The notes beneath the pieces were generated by a model. That model worked only from the letters and a program-made list of their open reading frames with translations, had not been told where the DNA came from and made no database searches. A program made the translations under genes and the position numbers. A stretch of 64,000 bases of DNA from Planctomycetales bacterium ZRK34 (lineage in GTDB: Bacteria; Planctomycetota; Phycisphaerae; Phycisphaerales; Zrk34), in assembly GCA_014873095.1 (NCBI GenBank), contig CP050848.1, positions 3,903,850 through 3,967,849 on the forward strand. The letters run 5' to 3'. This document shows, one piece after another, positions 9,219 through 17,919 of the stretch (its first letter is position 1; every line of letters starts with the position of its first letter).

Positions 9219-10754
9219 TCAGCCGCGGCGTCGCTTCAGGGCGGTCAGCCCCAGCAGGGCCAGGCCGGCCGGCAGGGCGGCAGGGGTCGGAACGACCGGT
9301 CCGCCACCGTTGAAGGCCGAGCCGATCAGGTTCCAGGAGTAATCGGCGCCATCACCGCCGAGGGCCGCGCCCTCATCGGTGAGCAGGGTGAGCACGGCAT
9401 TGAAGCTGCCGGCAGCGCCGGGGGCGAACTTCAGCGTCAGTGTGAGCGTGTCGCCCTTGAGGATGGCGTCCAACGCCGTCAGCAGATCGAACGCGCCGGG
9501 ATTGGCGCCGGTGATGTTGAAGTCGTTCAGCGTTAGCGTCGTCAGGTCGTCATCGCCGAAGTTTTCATCGAGCGTGATGTTGGAGATGTCGAGCGTCATC
9601 GTGCTCATCGACACCAGGTCAAGGTCGATGTTGCCGAAGTCGATCGTTTCGCCGGGGTCGACGGAACTGTCGAACTCGGGGCCGACGGCGGTGGCTTCGA
9701 AGTTGACGAAGCTGGAGCCGTCTTCGTTGGACATGATTTCAACCGAGTCGGAGAACGAGCCGCGCGACGTGGGGTTGAATGTGTAGGTGTAGTCGGTGCT
9801 TTGGCCGGAGCTGAGGATGAAGCCGGGCGCTTCGGCGGGGCCGGAAAACTCCACCATGGTCGGCGCGCCGGCCGAGCCGGTCAGCGTGGTGCCGGCGCCG
9901 CCGGTGTTGGCGACGTTGATGGCCTCCGAATCCGAATCACCAACGCGGGCGAGGAACTCGAGCGTCGATGCGTTTTCAGGATCGGTGGTCAGAGCCGGTT
10001 CGGTGCGCGTAAAACCCTGGTAGGTGACATCGGACTGCGAGAGGTTGTAGAAGCCGAACTGTCCATCGGGGAACATGCCGCTGGGGAAAATGCCCGGCAC
10101 GTCGGCAGCGTCGACGTTGAAGATCTCGGTGCCCATGCCGAACTGCCCGCCGGCCATGGTGATGGTGATGTTGGTGGTGGTGTAGTCGAGTGTGAAGTTG
10201 TAGACCGTGGTGCCGTCGTCGAGCCACCCGAGCGATTCGTCGGAGTTGGTGTTGGTCGCCAGCGTCTGAAACGTGGTGTCCGCATCGGAACTGTGTTGCC
10301 AGAAGTCGCTGCTGGTACCGTTGGCGTTGTCGATGGTCCCGGTGACGTAGGCCAGGCGAAACCCGGACGTGGCGCCGGACTGGTTGCCTTGCTTCCAATC
10401 GAAGAGCAGGGTGTCGATATCCGTGGTATTGGTCGTCGGAGCCTGCAGGCCAAACACGAAACCGATGAAGTCGTCATCAGAATTGGGCTCAACGCTGAAC
10501 GAGCCATTGACCTGCGTGTTGATGAAGTTGTCGGGGCTGGCGAAGATTGTGGCGGCATTGTTGACTTCCTGCACGACGAAGTCACCGTTGGGGCCGGAAC
10601 CTTCCACGCCGTTGTCGTCCACGTCCCAGAAACCGTTGCTGTTGTTAGTGCGCTCGGTCCATGTGTTCAGATTGACGGAAGTTTGCGCGAAGGCCGCTCC
10701 ACCAAATGACAGGCAGAATGCCACGATCAGTACGTACCAATACCCGAATCTCAT
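9219..10754 (-). CDS. TSP-C-like, choice-of-anchor D protein with PEP-CTERM-like tail (array member 4)
   Basis: Secreted protein of 511 residues. The ATG has AGGGAG 7 nt upstream and a signal peptide ending AAFAQ. Residues ~24-250 are thrombospondin-C-like (VNLNTWTERTN, DDDFIGFVFGLQA, LLFDWKQGNQSG, GQFGFYNLSQSDVTYQGF). Residues ~255-480 are the shared choice-of-anchor D half, here with LEFLARVGDSDSEAINVAN, more diverged than in members 2 and 3. The tail is VPTPAA, helix, LKRRRG. An inverted repeat TGTCGAC-N2-GTCGACA lies ~70 nt upstream of the start and could be an operator. The 297-bp upstream gap holds no gene. Confidence 0.86.
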   Translation of the reverse strand: MRFGYWYVLIVAFCLSFGGAAFAQTSVNLNTWTERTNNSNGFWDVDDNGVEGSGPNGDFVVQEVNNAATIFASPDNFINTQVNGSFSVEPNSDDDFIGFVFGLQAPTTNTTDIDTLLFDWKQGNQSGATSGFRLAYVTGTIDNANGTSSDFWQHSSDADTTFQTLATNTNSDESLGWLDDGTTVYNFTLDYTTTNITITMAGGQFGMGTEIFNVDAADVPGIFPSGMFPDGQFGFYNLSQSDVTYQGFTRTEPALTTDPENASTLEFLARVGDSDSEAINVANTGGAGTTLTGSAGAPTMVEFSGPAEAPGFILSSGQSTDYTYTFNPTSRGSFSDSVEIMSNEDGSSFVNFEATAVGPEFDSSVDPGETIDFGNIDLDLVSMSTMTLDISNITLDENFGDDDLTTLTLNDFNITGANPGAFDLLTALDAILKGDTLTLTLKFAPGAAGSFNAVLTLLTDEGAALGGDGADYSWNLIGSAFNGGGPVVPTPAALPAGLALLGLTALKRRRG

Positions 10755-10823
10755 GATTTGCTCCCTAATAGAACTGCTCTTCAGCGGTGGGCGTTATCAT
10801 CAATCTCTACTCAGCGCAGCCCG

Positions 10824-10839
10824 TGTCGACAGGTCGACA
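10824..10839. promoter_or_regulatory. Short inverted repeat upstream of array member 4
   Basis: TGTCGAC and GTCGACA are separated by two bases and lie 70-85 nt upstream of the start at 10754. It could be an operator, but GTCGAC is common in GC-rich DNA, so this is weak. Confidence 0.3.
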
Positions 10840-11051
10840 ACGCCGAGCCGTTTCGCTGCTCCCATGCAGCGAACGAACTTGTATCCACGTCTGTGGACGC
10901 AAAGCATGTGCCGAAAAACAGCTCGTTTTTTGCGTTTTTAAGTAGCAGTCAGTGCGCGCTTTGTATGGTTCTGGACATGGCTGTGCAAATATTGCCAGTC
11001 CCAATGTGGAACAGTATCTGCATCTGCGTGCCGGGTTGAACCAATTTGCGA

Positions 11052-11459
11052 CTATGAAGTTATTGCTGGCATCACTTGCACGTGCACCTTCCGCTGGCGC
11101 GGGCCGTCGAACTCGCAGAACCAGATGCCCTGCCATGTGCCGAGCACCAAGCGACCGCGCTCGATGATCACGTGTGCGCTGAAACCCATCATCGAGGCTT
11201 TGACGTGCGAGGCGCTGTTGCCCTCGGCATGGCGGTAAAACGGCTGACGCCACGGCACCATCACATCCAGTTGCTTCAGGAAATCATGCACCACGTCCGG
11301 GTCGGCGTTCTCATTGATCGTCACGCCCGCCGTCGTATGCGGCACGTACACGATCGCGGCCCCAGACTGCACGCCGCTGTGTTCCACCACACGCCGAACC
11401 CGATCGGTGATTTCCACCATTTGGTCACGCTGGTCCGTCTGCACATTGAAGCTGTCCAT
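11052..11459 (-). CDS. YjbQ family protein (UPF0047)
   Basis: Small cytoplasmic protein of 135 residues, full length for the family. Conserved blocks are HTTAGVTINENADPDV (~42-57), YRHAEGNSASHVKASMMG (~80-97), GTWQGIWFCEFDGPR (~108-122) and the terminal V-rich strand. Members have been linked to weak thiamine-phosphate synthase activity; the physiological role is unsettled. No Shine-Dalgarno sequence is visible. TATGCT (11470-11465) ends 5 nt before the ATG. Its stop and start are close to the DUF4198 gene (17 nt), so operon expression is also possible. Confidence 0.93.
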   Translation of the reverse strand: MDSFNVQTDQRDQMVEITDRVRRVVEHSGVQSGAAIVYVPHTTAGVTINENADPDVVHDFLKQLDVMVPWRQPFYRHAEGNSASHVKASMMGFSAHVIIERGRLVLGTWQGIWFCEFDGPRQRKVHVQVMPAITS

Positions 11460-11476
11460 GCCAAAGCATAAGCCGG

Positions 11477-12157
11477 TCAGGGCGCGTCGACGACCAGCGT
11501 GGCGTAGTGCTTGATCTGTTTGTACGGCTTGCCATCAAACTCACCCGCTTCATCGAGCGTGTGGCCGGCCCACACCGTGTAGCGCCCTTTGTCAGCAAAC
11601 ACGCGGGTATAGCCCTCAGCATTGGTGGCGTATTTGGCTTCCTTATAGTTGGGCTCGATCACCGTCACGCTTGCGTCGGCCAGCGGCTGACCCTTCGACA
11701 GAAAGCGGAACCTCACGCCGCCGTCTGCCGGTGTCGCCACGAGTTCGACGATCGCATCATCACCCAGCGTCGCCTGGCCCGTCGGAGCGCCGAGCGTGGC
11801 CTTGGGGTGGTAATACAGCAGAAAGGGATCGTGCTCGCCGCGCTGCACGATGCCGTAGTCCACGCGCCCGTGAATCAGCGTCGTGCCCGTCGGCAGTTTG
11901 ACGTGCAGCACCTTGTCGCTCGGCGTCAGGCTCAGCGGCGACTCGTGGCCCGATGCGTCGCGCCCCGTCAGCGTGATCTTCTCGGCCGGCACGTCCAGAT
12001 CCGGGATCGTGTCTTCGCCGAACACGACCACCGCCGACCGCTGATCTTCCGCCGGGGCCACAAAGAAGAAGTGTGCCCACGCCGTCGCCGCCGTCGAAGT
12101 CGCCACCACACTCGCCGCCACGCCGCACAAAATCTTCCGCCATGTACCTGCACGCAT
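11477..12157 (-). CDS. DUF4198 domain-containing periplasmic protein
   Basis: Exported protein of 226 residues. The signal peptide (1-~29, ATAWA) is followed at once by the family's typical HFFFVAP opening. The rest is a beta-rich body (residues ~30-225) with a C-terminal Ig-like part (YATNAEGYTRVFADKGRYTVWAGH). DUF4198 proteins often accompany metal or TonB transport genes; function is not established. AAGGA lies 8 nt before the ATG. A 21-bp Fur-like palindrome 44 nt upstream (12201-12221) suggests control by a metal-responsive repressor. Confidence 0.85.
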   Translation of the reverse strand: MRAGTWRKILCGVAASVVATSTAATAWAHFFFVAPAEDQRSAVVVFGEDTIPDLDVPAEKITLTGRDASGHESPLSLTPSDKVLHVKLPTGTTLIHGRVDYGIVQRGEHDPFLLYYHPKATLGAPTGQATLGDDAIVELVATPADGGVRFRFLSKGQPLADASVTVIEPNYKEAKYATNAEGYTRVFADKGRYTVWAGHTLDEAGEFDGKPYKQIKHYATLVVDAP

Positions 12158-12200
12158 CGATCAGTTCCTTGTGTTTGAAATACGCTGCGAATCGACGAAA

Positions 12201-12221
12201 TGCTACTGAGTCTCATTTGCA
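12201..12221 (-). promoter_or_regulatory. Fur-like operator upstream of the DUF4198 gene
   Basis: A 10-1-10 inverted repeat with only two mismatched pairs. Read on the minus strand: TGCAAATGAG-A-CTCAGTAGCA. This resembles Fur/Zur-class boxes (AATGAGA-type core). It is centred about 54 nt before the start codon of the DUF4198 gene. Confidence 0.5.
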
Positions 12222-12406
12222 TTTTCAACACAGGCCGTGAAATGTGCCCGTAAATGCGCTGGGGTTCTCCGCCCTTGCGGGATTCTTCCGCGTGATTACG
12301 ATGGTCACTTCGACGCGCGTCGGAGCGTGCCGCGGCGTCGATCGATCGCCACCCACCCGAATTGGCCCGACCAACCTACCGCCCGGGCCTTGAAAGAGTT
12401 ACGACT

Positions 12407-13600
12407 ATGGCCAAGAAAACCATCGCCGACGTGGATGTCGCCTCCAAAACCGTGCTGATGCGCGTCGACTTCAATGTCCCCCTCGACGATCAGCAGAACA
12501 TCACCGACGACCGCCGCATCGTCATGGCCCTGCCCTCGATCAAGTCCGTCCTCGAGCGCGGCGGCAAGTGCGTGCTGATGAGCCATCTCGGTCGGCCCAA
12601 GGGGTCGCCCGAGCCCAAGTACAGCCTCAAGCCCGCCGCCGACCGACTCGGCGAGAAGCTCGGCAGCCCCGTCATCCATGCCACCGACACCGTCGGCGAT
12701 GATGCCAAAGCCAAGGTCGCCGCGCTGAAAGACGGCGAAGTACTCGTCCTCGAAAACGTCCGCTTCAATCCCGGTGAATCCAAGGGCGACGATCCCGCCT
12801 ACGCCGCGGCGCTGGCGGAGTTCGGCGATGTCTACTGCAACGACGCCTTCGGCACCTGCCACCGCACGCAGGCCTCGATGTACGCGGTGCCCAAGGCCAT
12901 GAAGGAAGCCGGCAAGCCCGCCGTCGTCGGGTTCCTCGTCGAAAAGGAAATCCAGTACCTCTCCGAAGCCATCGAAGCGCCCAAGCGTCCGTTCGTCGCC
13001 ATCCTCGGCGGGGCCAAAGTCTCCGACAAGATCAACGTCATCCAGAACCTGCTGAAGATCTGCGACAAGGTCATCATCGGCGGCGCGATGGCGTACACGT
13101 TCAGCCTCGCCAAGGGGCAGGCCGTTGGCAAGAGCCTGGTCGAGCCGGACAAGGTCGACCTCGCCAAGGAAATCATGGCCGCCGGCGGCGATAAGCTCGT
13201 TCTGCCGATTGACACCCACTGCGGCGACGCCTTCAGCGGTGACTGCAACAAGCAGGTCGTCGACGCCGGTCAGATTGCCGACGACTTCCAGGGCCTGGAC
13301 ATCGGCCCCAAGAGCGCCGAACTTTTCGCCAACATCGTTCGCGAGTCCAAGACCGTCGTGTGGAACGGCCCGATGGGCGTGTTCGAAATGCCTCCGTTCG
13401 ACGCCGGCACCAAGGCTGTCGCCCAGGCGATCGCCGAGTCTGAAGCCGTGTCGATCATCGGCGGTGGCGACAGCGCCGCGGCCATCCAGCAGCTCGGTTA
13501 CGCCGACAAGGTCAGCCACGTCTCCACCGGCGGCGGCGCCTCGCTGGAGATGCTCGAAGGCAAGAAATTCGAAGCCGTCGAAATCCTCGACGAAAAATAA
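12407..13600 (+). CDS. pgk: Phosphoglycerate kinase
   Basis: Catalyses 1,3-bisphosphoglycerate + ADP to 3-phosphoglycerate + ATP in glycolysis. The 397-residue length is normal. Motifs: [10 protein letters not shown] near the N-terminus, HLGRPKG (~63), the hinge [13 protein letters not shown] (~210) and C-terminal [10 protein letters not shown] with [16 protein letters not shown]. The start at 12407 is preferred over an upstream in-frame TTG because it gives the usual [11 protein letters not shown]-terminus behind a purine-rich GAAAGAG. The stop is followed after one base by the left repeat of a GxxExxY cassette, which separates pgk from rpe. Confidence 0.97.
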   Translation: MAKKTIADVDVASKTVLMRVDFNVPLDDQQNITDDRRIVMALPSIKSVLERGGKCVLMSHLGRPKGSPEPKYSLKPAADRLGEKLGSPVIHATDTVGDDAKAKVAALKDGEVLVLENVRFNPGESKGDDPAYAAALAEFGDVYCNDAFGTCHRTQASMYAVPKAMKEAGKPAVVGFLVEKEIQYLSEAIEAPKRPFVAILGGAKVSDKINVIQNLLKICDKVIIGGAMAYTFSLAKGQAVGKSLVEPDKVDLAKEIMAAGGDKLVLPIDTHCGDAFSGDCNKQVVDAGQIADDFQGLDIGPKSAELFANIVRESKTVVWNGPMGVFEMPPFDAGTKAVAQAIAESEAVSIIGGGDSAAAIQQLGYADKVSHVSTGGGASLEMLEGKKFEAVEILDEK

Positions 13601-13601
13601 T

Positions 13602-13622
13602 TCACCACAGAGGGCCACAGAG
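13602..13622 (+). repeat. Left arm of 21-bp perfect inverted repeat flanking the GxxExxY gene
   Basis: Heptad-like CACAGAG-rich arm, starting one base after the pgk stop codon. It is the exact reverse complement of 14032-14052. A related, longer degenerate tail (GGACCACGGGG) continues to 13632. Confidence 0.9.
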
Positions 13623-13639
13623 GACCACGGGGATAATGT

Positions 13640-14020
13640 GTGGTTGAATACCTGCACAAGGAATTGACAGGTCGCATTGTTCACGCAGCCATACAGGTCC
13701 ATCGTGAACTTGGCCCCGGGCTGCTTGAGTCGACATATGAACAATGCCTGATGCATTTGCTGGTCCAGGGTGGTGCGCCAGTTATTTGCCAGGAGGAATT
13801 GCCGATTCGGTTTCAGGGAATATTGATTGACGCCGGCTATCGCGTGGACATGCTGGTGGACAACAAGGTGATTGTGGAATTGAAAGCTGTGCAGCACATT
13901 GAACCCATTCACGAAGCTCAACTGTTGACGTATTTACGCTTGAGCGGTATTCGGGTTGGATTGCTGATGAACTTCAACGTCTTACGGATGCGCGATGGCA
14001 TCAAGCGATTTGCGCAATGA
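13640..14020 (+). CDS. GxxExxY family protein
   Basis: 126-residue cytoplasmic protein. It has the family signature GPGLLESTYE (~26-35) and a PD-(D/E)XK-like core: GYRVDMLVDN then VIVELKAV (Asp, then Glu-x-Lys). This suggests a nuclease-type fold; no activity has been established for the family. The start is GTG, because the ATG just upstream (13636) is in another frame and stops at once. The gene sits alone inside a 451-bp cassette bounded by 21-bp perfect inverted repeats and wedged exactly between pgk and rpe, which suggests a mobile or selfish unit. Confidence 0.9.
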   Translation: MVEYLHKELTGRIVHAAIQVHRELGPGLLESTYEQCLMHLLVQGGAPVICQEELPIRFQGILIDAGYRVDMLVDNKVIVELKAVQHIEPIHEAQLLTYLRLSGIRVGLLMNFNVLRMRDGIKRFAQ

Positions 14021-14031
14021 ATAACTGCTCA

Positions 14032-14052
14032 CTCTGTGGCCCTCTGTGGTGA
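14032..14052 (-). repeat. Right arm of 21-bp perfect inverted repeat flanking the GxxExxY gene
   Basis: Exact reverse complement of 13602-13622. It ends 6 nt before the rpe start codon, so rpe's ribosome-binding region lies inside or beside the repeat. Confidence 0.9.
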
Positions 14053-14058
14053 ATCATC

Positions 14059-14769
14059 ATGACTGAACGAGCCGACCAACTTGCGAGACCGGAACGCCTG
14101 CCGCTGATTTTTCCGTCGGTGCTCGGGTGTGACTTTGTACGTGTGGCTGACGAGTGCGCCTCGGCGGTGGAAGCCGGGGCCGACGGGCTGCACATCGACA
14201 TCATGGACGGTCACTTCGTGCCGAACCTGACGATGGGGCCGAAGATGGTCGCCGATCTGCGGGCGGTGTTTCCCAAGACGTACCTGGACGTTCACCTGAT
14301 GGTCGAGCGGCCGGAGGAATACGTGCGGCCGTTCGCCGAGGCCGGGGCCGACTGCATCACGTTCCACATCGAGGCGACGGCCGGACGCAAGGTCAACAAC
14401 GAGCGCGACCTGGTCGGCCAGATCCGCGGGGCCGGCTGCCAGGTCGGCGTGGCGATCAATCCGCCGACCACGGCCGCGTCGATCTTCCACCTGCTGGACG
14501 CGCTCGATCTCGTGCTGGTCATGAGCGTTCACCCGGGCTTCGGCGGGCAGAAGTTCATCGAGCAGACCCTCGAGAAGACCAAGGCCATCCGCGCCAAGCT
14601 CGACGCCAAGGATGAAAATTACACCCGCCTGGAGATGGACGGCGGCATCAACGAGAAGACCATCAAGAAGGTTCTGCCGGCCGGTTGCGACTGCATCGTG
14701 GCGGGCAGTGCCTACTTCGGCGCCGACGACCGCGCCGCCACGACCCGGGCCCTCCGCGGCGAGGGTTGA
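14059..14769 (+). CDS. rpe: Ribulose-phosphate 3-epimerase
   Basis: Interconverts ribulose 5-phosphate and xylulose 5-phosphate in the pentose-phosphate pathway. It is a 236-residue TIM barrel. Motifs: FPSVLGCDF (~17), the metal/catalytic region DGLHIDIMDGHFVPNLTMGP (~38-57), DVHLMVERP, MSVHPGFGGQKFI (~155) and EMDGGINEKT (~194). The C-terminal GSAYFGADD loop binds phosphate. Distance to pgk is bridged only by the GxxExxY cassette, so the two sugar-phosphate genes may once have been adjacent. Confidence 0.96.
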   Translation: MTERADQLARPERLPLIFPSVLGCDFVRVADECASAVEAGADGLHIDIMDGHFVPNLTMGPKMVADLRAVFPKTYLDVHLMVERPEEYVRPFAEAGADCITFHIEATAGRKVNNERDLVGQIRGAGCQVGVAINPPTTAASIFHLLDALDLVLVMSVHPGFGGQKFIEQTLEKTKAIRAKLDAKDENYTRLEMDGGINEKTIKKVLPAGCDCIVAGSAYFGADDRAATTRALRGEG

Positions 14770-14814
14770 CCCGCCCAAGCCGCCAGGGACTCAGGATCGC
14801 CAAGACAGAAGAAG

Positions 14815-14903
14815 TTCACCACAGAGAACACAGAGGCCACAGAGAAAGATAGATAGAAATTATCTTTCACAACCTCTGTGAACTCTGTGTTCTCTGTGGT
14901 GAA
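14815..14903. repeat. Solo CACAGAG-type hairpin element, no gene inside
   Basis: The arms 14815-14835 and 14883-14903 are perfect 21-bp inverted repeats of the same CACAGAG family as those around the GxxExxY gene. The inside folds further (GAAAGATA with TATCTTTC). It looks like an empty, MITE-like version of that cassette. It lies between rpe and ileS. Confidence 0.85.
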
Positions 14904-14987
14904 AACGCTTCATTTCTTTTCTTCGCGCTGCCGGCGTCCTTGACGGTTGATGTTTTATCTATGCATGGAACCGGATAACATACTGCC

Positions 14988-17795
14988 ATGAGCGAGCAAG
15001 CCGAAAAGCCGTCGTACAAGAAGACGTTGAACCTGCCGAAAACCTCCTTCTCCATGAAGGCCAATCTCGTGCAGCGCGAGCCCGAGTTTCAGAAACGCTG
15101 GGACAAACTCGACATTTACCAGCGCATGCGCGACGCCCGCACCGACGCTCCCGATTTCATCCTCCACGACGGTCCGCCCTATGCCAACGGCCCGATCCAC
15201 CTCGGCCATCTGCTGAACAAGGTCCTCAAGGACATCGTCGTCCGCAGCCGCTGCATGCTCGGGTTCGACACGCCCTTTGTCCCCGGGTGGGATTGTCACG
15301 GCCTGCCGATCGAGCACAAAGTCCTCAAAGACCTCGGCGACAAAGCCAAGGACATGGTCGCCCCGCAGATCCGCAAGCGGTGTCAGGACGATGCGGCCAA
15401 GTTCGTGAAGCTTCAGGGCAAGCAGATGCAGCGGCTCGGCACCGTCGGTGATTATTCCGATCCGTACCTGACGATGAAGCCGGCTTACGAAGCGGCGACG
15501 CTGGAAGTTTTCGCCGATCTCGTCGGCAAGGGGCTGGTCTATCGCGATCTGAAACCCGTGCACTGGTCGATCGCCAACAAGACCGCGCTCGCCGAAGCCG
15601 AACTCGAGTACGAAGATCGTGAAGACACCAGCGTGTATGTGCTGTTCGAGATTGAAAACCCGCAGGACTTGCCGACCTCGCTGAACGCGCGGCCGGGTGA
15701 ATCGCTGAGCCTGATGATCTGGACCACGACGCCGTGGACGCTGCCGGCAAACCTCGCCGTCGCCGCATCACCCGGCGCCGAGTACGGCCTCTACCGTATC
15801 GAGCGCGATGGCAATTCGGCGCTGGTGCTGCTGGCGGCTGACATGGCGGACAAGGTCTTCGAAGCCGGTGGTCTGGCCGGCGGCGGTGACTTCCTCGGTC
15901 TGGCCACCGGCGCCGAACTCGAAGCCGCCGGCATCAAGTATCGCCACCCGTTCATCGATCGTGTCTCTCCGCTGCTGACCGCCGACTACGTCACGCTCGA
16001 AGACGGCACCGGCCTGGTTCACACCGCGCCCGGCCACGGTGTCGAAGACTATCAGACCGGTCTGCGATGCGGCCTGGATATCTACTGCCCCGTGCTTGAA
16101 GACGGCACCTTCGACGCCACCGCCCCCGAGTGGCTGCAGGGCAAAACCGTGTGGGATGGCAACACGCTCGTCGTCGACCACCTGCGCGAGTCCGGTCACC
16201 TGTTTCTCGATCATCAGTTCACTCACTCGTATCCGCACGACTGGCGATCCAAGACGCCGGTGATCTTCCGCGCGACCGAGCAGTGGTTCATCCGCGTGGA
16301 TGATGAAAAACTCTCGTTGCGTGACAAGGCGCTGGACGTGACCAAGTCCGATGTGCAGTTCGTCCCCGAGTGGGGTCGCAACCGCATGCGCGGCATGCTC
16401 GAGAGCCGACCCGACTGGTGCATCAGCCGCCAGAGGTCATGGGGGCTGCCGATCCCGGCGTTCTATCACGCCGAAACCGGCGAGGCGCTGCTGACCGAAG
16501 AATCCGTGCGCCACATGGCTGATCGCATCCGCAAGGATGGCTCCGATGTCTGGTTCACCGCCGAGGCGGCGGACCTGCTGGCCGGCTGCCCCGGTGTCGA
16601 CAATCCCGCCGACTACAAGAAGGGCGCGGACATCTTCGATGTGTGGTTCGACTCCGGCTGTTCGTGGAACGCTGTCGTGCGCCAGCGCGGCATGCAGTTT
16701 CCGGCCGACCTTTACCTTGAAGGGTCCGATCAGCATCGCGGGTGGTTTCAGGTGTCGCTGCTGCCGGCGCTCGGCGTGACCGGGCAGCCGCCCTTCAAGG
16801 CGATCCTCACGCACGGGTTCATGGTCGACAAGTTCGGCAAGAAGATGAGCAAGTCCGGCGGCAACGCCCTGGCTGTCGAAGAACTGCTCAAGGACTTCGG
16901 CGCCGATGTCTGCCGCTGGTGGGTCGCTTCGCTGAATACCGACAACGACATCAAGTCCGACCTCGACTTCTTCCGCAACGCCGGCGAAGAGTACCGCAAG
17001 GTGCGCAACACGATCCGGTTCCTGCTGTCGAACCTGAATGATTTCGATCCTGCCGAGCACCGTCGCGAGTTGACCGATGCCGACGCTGCGAGCATCGACG
17101 CCTGGGCGATCGGCGAGTTGAACAAGCTGATCGAAACCATGCGCGTCGGCTACGTGAGCTATCGCTTCCGCAAGGTCCACGAGGCGATCTACAACTTCTG
17201 CAACGACACGCTCAGCGCGGTGTATCTGGCCGCGACGAAAGATCGGCTGTATTGCGATGCAGCTGGGTCGGATCGCCGCCGGCGCACGCAGACGGTGTTG
17301 TTCGACATCGCCGATGCGCTGATTCGCATGATCGCTCCGGTGCTGGTGCACACCGCCGATGAAGCGTATCTCGCGCTGCACGGACGCGACATGAAGGACG
17401 AATCGACGGTGCACACCGAGATGCTGCCGCAGCCGCTAAGCGCCCCGGTGGATGCGGGCTGGTCCGATGCGATGACGCTGCGCGAGAAGGTGCTCAAGGC
17501 GCTCGAAGACGCCAAGGCCCAGCGAGGCATCGACAATCCGCTGGACGCGGGCATCGAGGCGGCTGTGCCTTCGGAACTGTTTGCGAAGATTCATCCGATG
17601 GTCGGCGAGTTGGCCGATCTGTGCGGCGTGTCGCGCTTGAGCTTGGTCGAAAACGGCGACACGACCGTGGCCGTCGAAGACCTGCGCAACGAGCCGCGTT
17701 GCGACCGCTCGTGGAAGCGCGACGGCACGGTCAAGCCCCGCTCCGACGGCGGCATGCTGACCGATCGCGACGCCGAGGCCATTGGCGTGGCGTGA
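14988..17795 (+). CDS. ileS: Isoleucine--tRNA ligase
   Basis: Charges tRNA-Ile. At 935 residues it matches the bacterial type. The HIGH motif appears as PYANGPIHLGH (~65), the editing domain contains the LMIWTTTPWTLPAN block (~243-256), and KMSKSGGNAL (~620) binds ATP. The C-terminal zinc-finger region is degenerate: RCDRSWKRDG keeps the first Cys but has Ser where the CxxCW motif needs Cys, and the second CxxC pair is absent (MLTDRDAEAIG). No Shine-Dalgarno sequence is evident; TAACAT ends 6 nt before the ATG. Confidence 0.97.
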   Translation: MSEQAEKPSYKKTLNLPKTSFSMKANLVQREPEFQKRWDKLDIYQRMRDARTDAPDFILHDGPPYANGPIHLGHLLNKVLKDIVVRSRCMLGFDTPFVPGWDCHGLPIEHKVLKDLGDKAKDMVAPQIRKRCQDDAAKFVKLQGKQMQRLGTVGDYSDPYLTMKPAYEAATLEVFADLVGKGLVYRDLKPVHWSIANKTALAEAELEYEDREDTSVYVLFEIENPQDLPTSLNARPGESLSLMIWTTTPWTLPANLAVAASPGAEYGLYRIERDGNSALVLLAADMADKVFEAGGLAGGGDFLGLATGAELEAAGIKYRHPFIDRVSPLLTADYVTLEDGTGLVHTAPGHGVEDYQTGLRCGLDIYCPVLEDGTFDATAPEWLQGKTVWDGNTLVVDHLRESGHLFLDHQFTHSYPHDWRSKTPVIFRATEQWFIRVDDEKLSLRDKALDVTKSDVQFVPEWGRNRMRGMLESRPDWCISRQRSWGLPIPAFYHAETGEALLTEESVRHMADRIRKDGSDVWFTAEAADLLAGCPGVDNPADYKKGADIFDVWFDSGCSWNAVVRQRGMQFPADLYLEGSDQHRGWFQVSLLPALGVTGQPPFKAILTHGFMVDKFGKKMSKSGGNALAVEELLKDFGADVCRWWVASLNTDNDIKSDLDFFRNAGEEYRKVRNTIRFLLSNLNDFDPAEHRRELTDADAASIDAWAIGELNKLIETMRVGYVSYRFRKVHEAIYNFCNDTLSAVYLAATKDRLYCDAAGSDRRRRTQTVLFDIADALIRMIAPVLVHTADEAYLALHGRDMKDESTVHTEMLPQPLSAPVDAGWSDAMTLREKVLKALEDAKAQRGIDNPLDAGIEAAVPSELFAKIHPMVGELADLCGVSRLSLVENGDTTVAVEDLRNEPRCDRSWKRDGTVKPRSDGGMLTDRDAEAIGVA

Positions 17796-17919
17796 AAACA
17801 CGATCCGTGTGAATCTGTGACGGTTGTAACGGTCAGGCAAGACGCCGGCCGGCGATCGTGTTGATTTTCGTCAACGCCGACTGAACTCGCACCCCATATC
17901 CGCCGATTTTCAGGGGTGT

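Noticed and set aside
12305..13921. 538-codon open frame antisense to pgk and the GxxExxY gene
   Set aside because: Runs across two real genes and a repeat; shadow frame.
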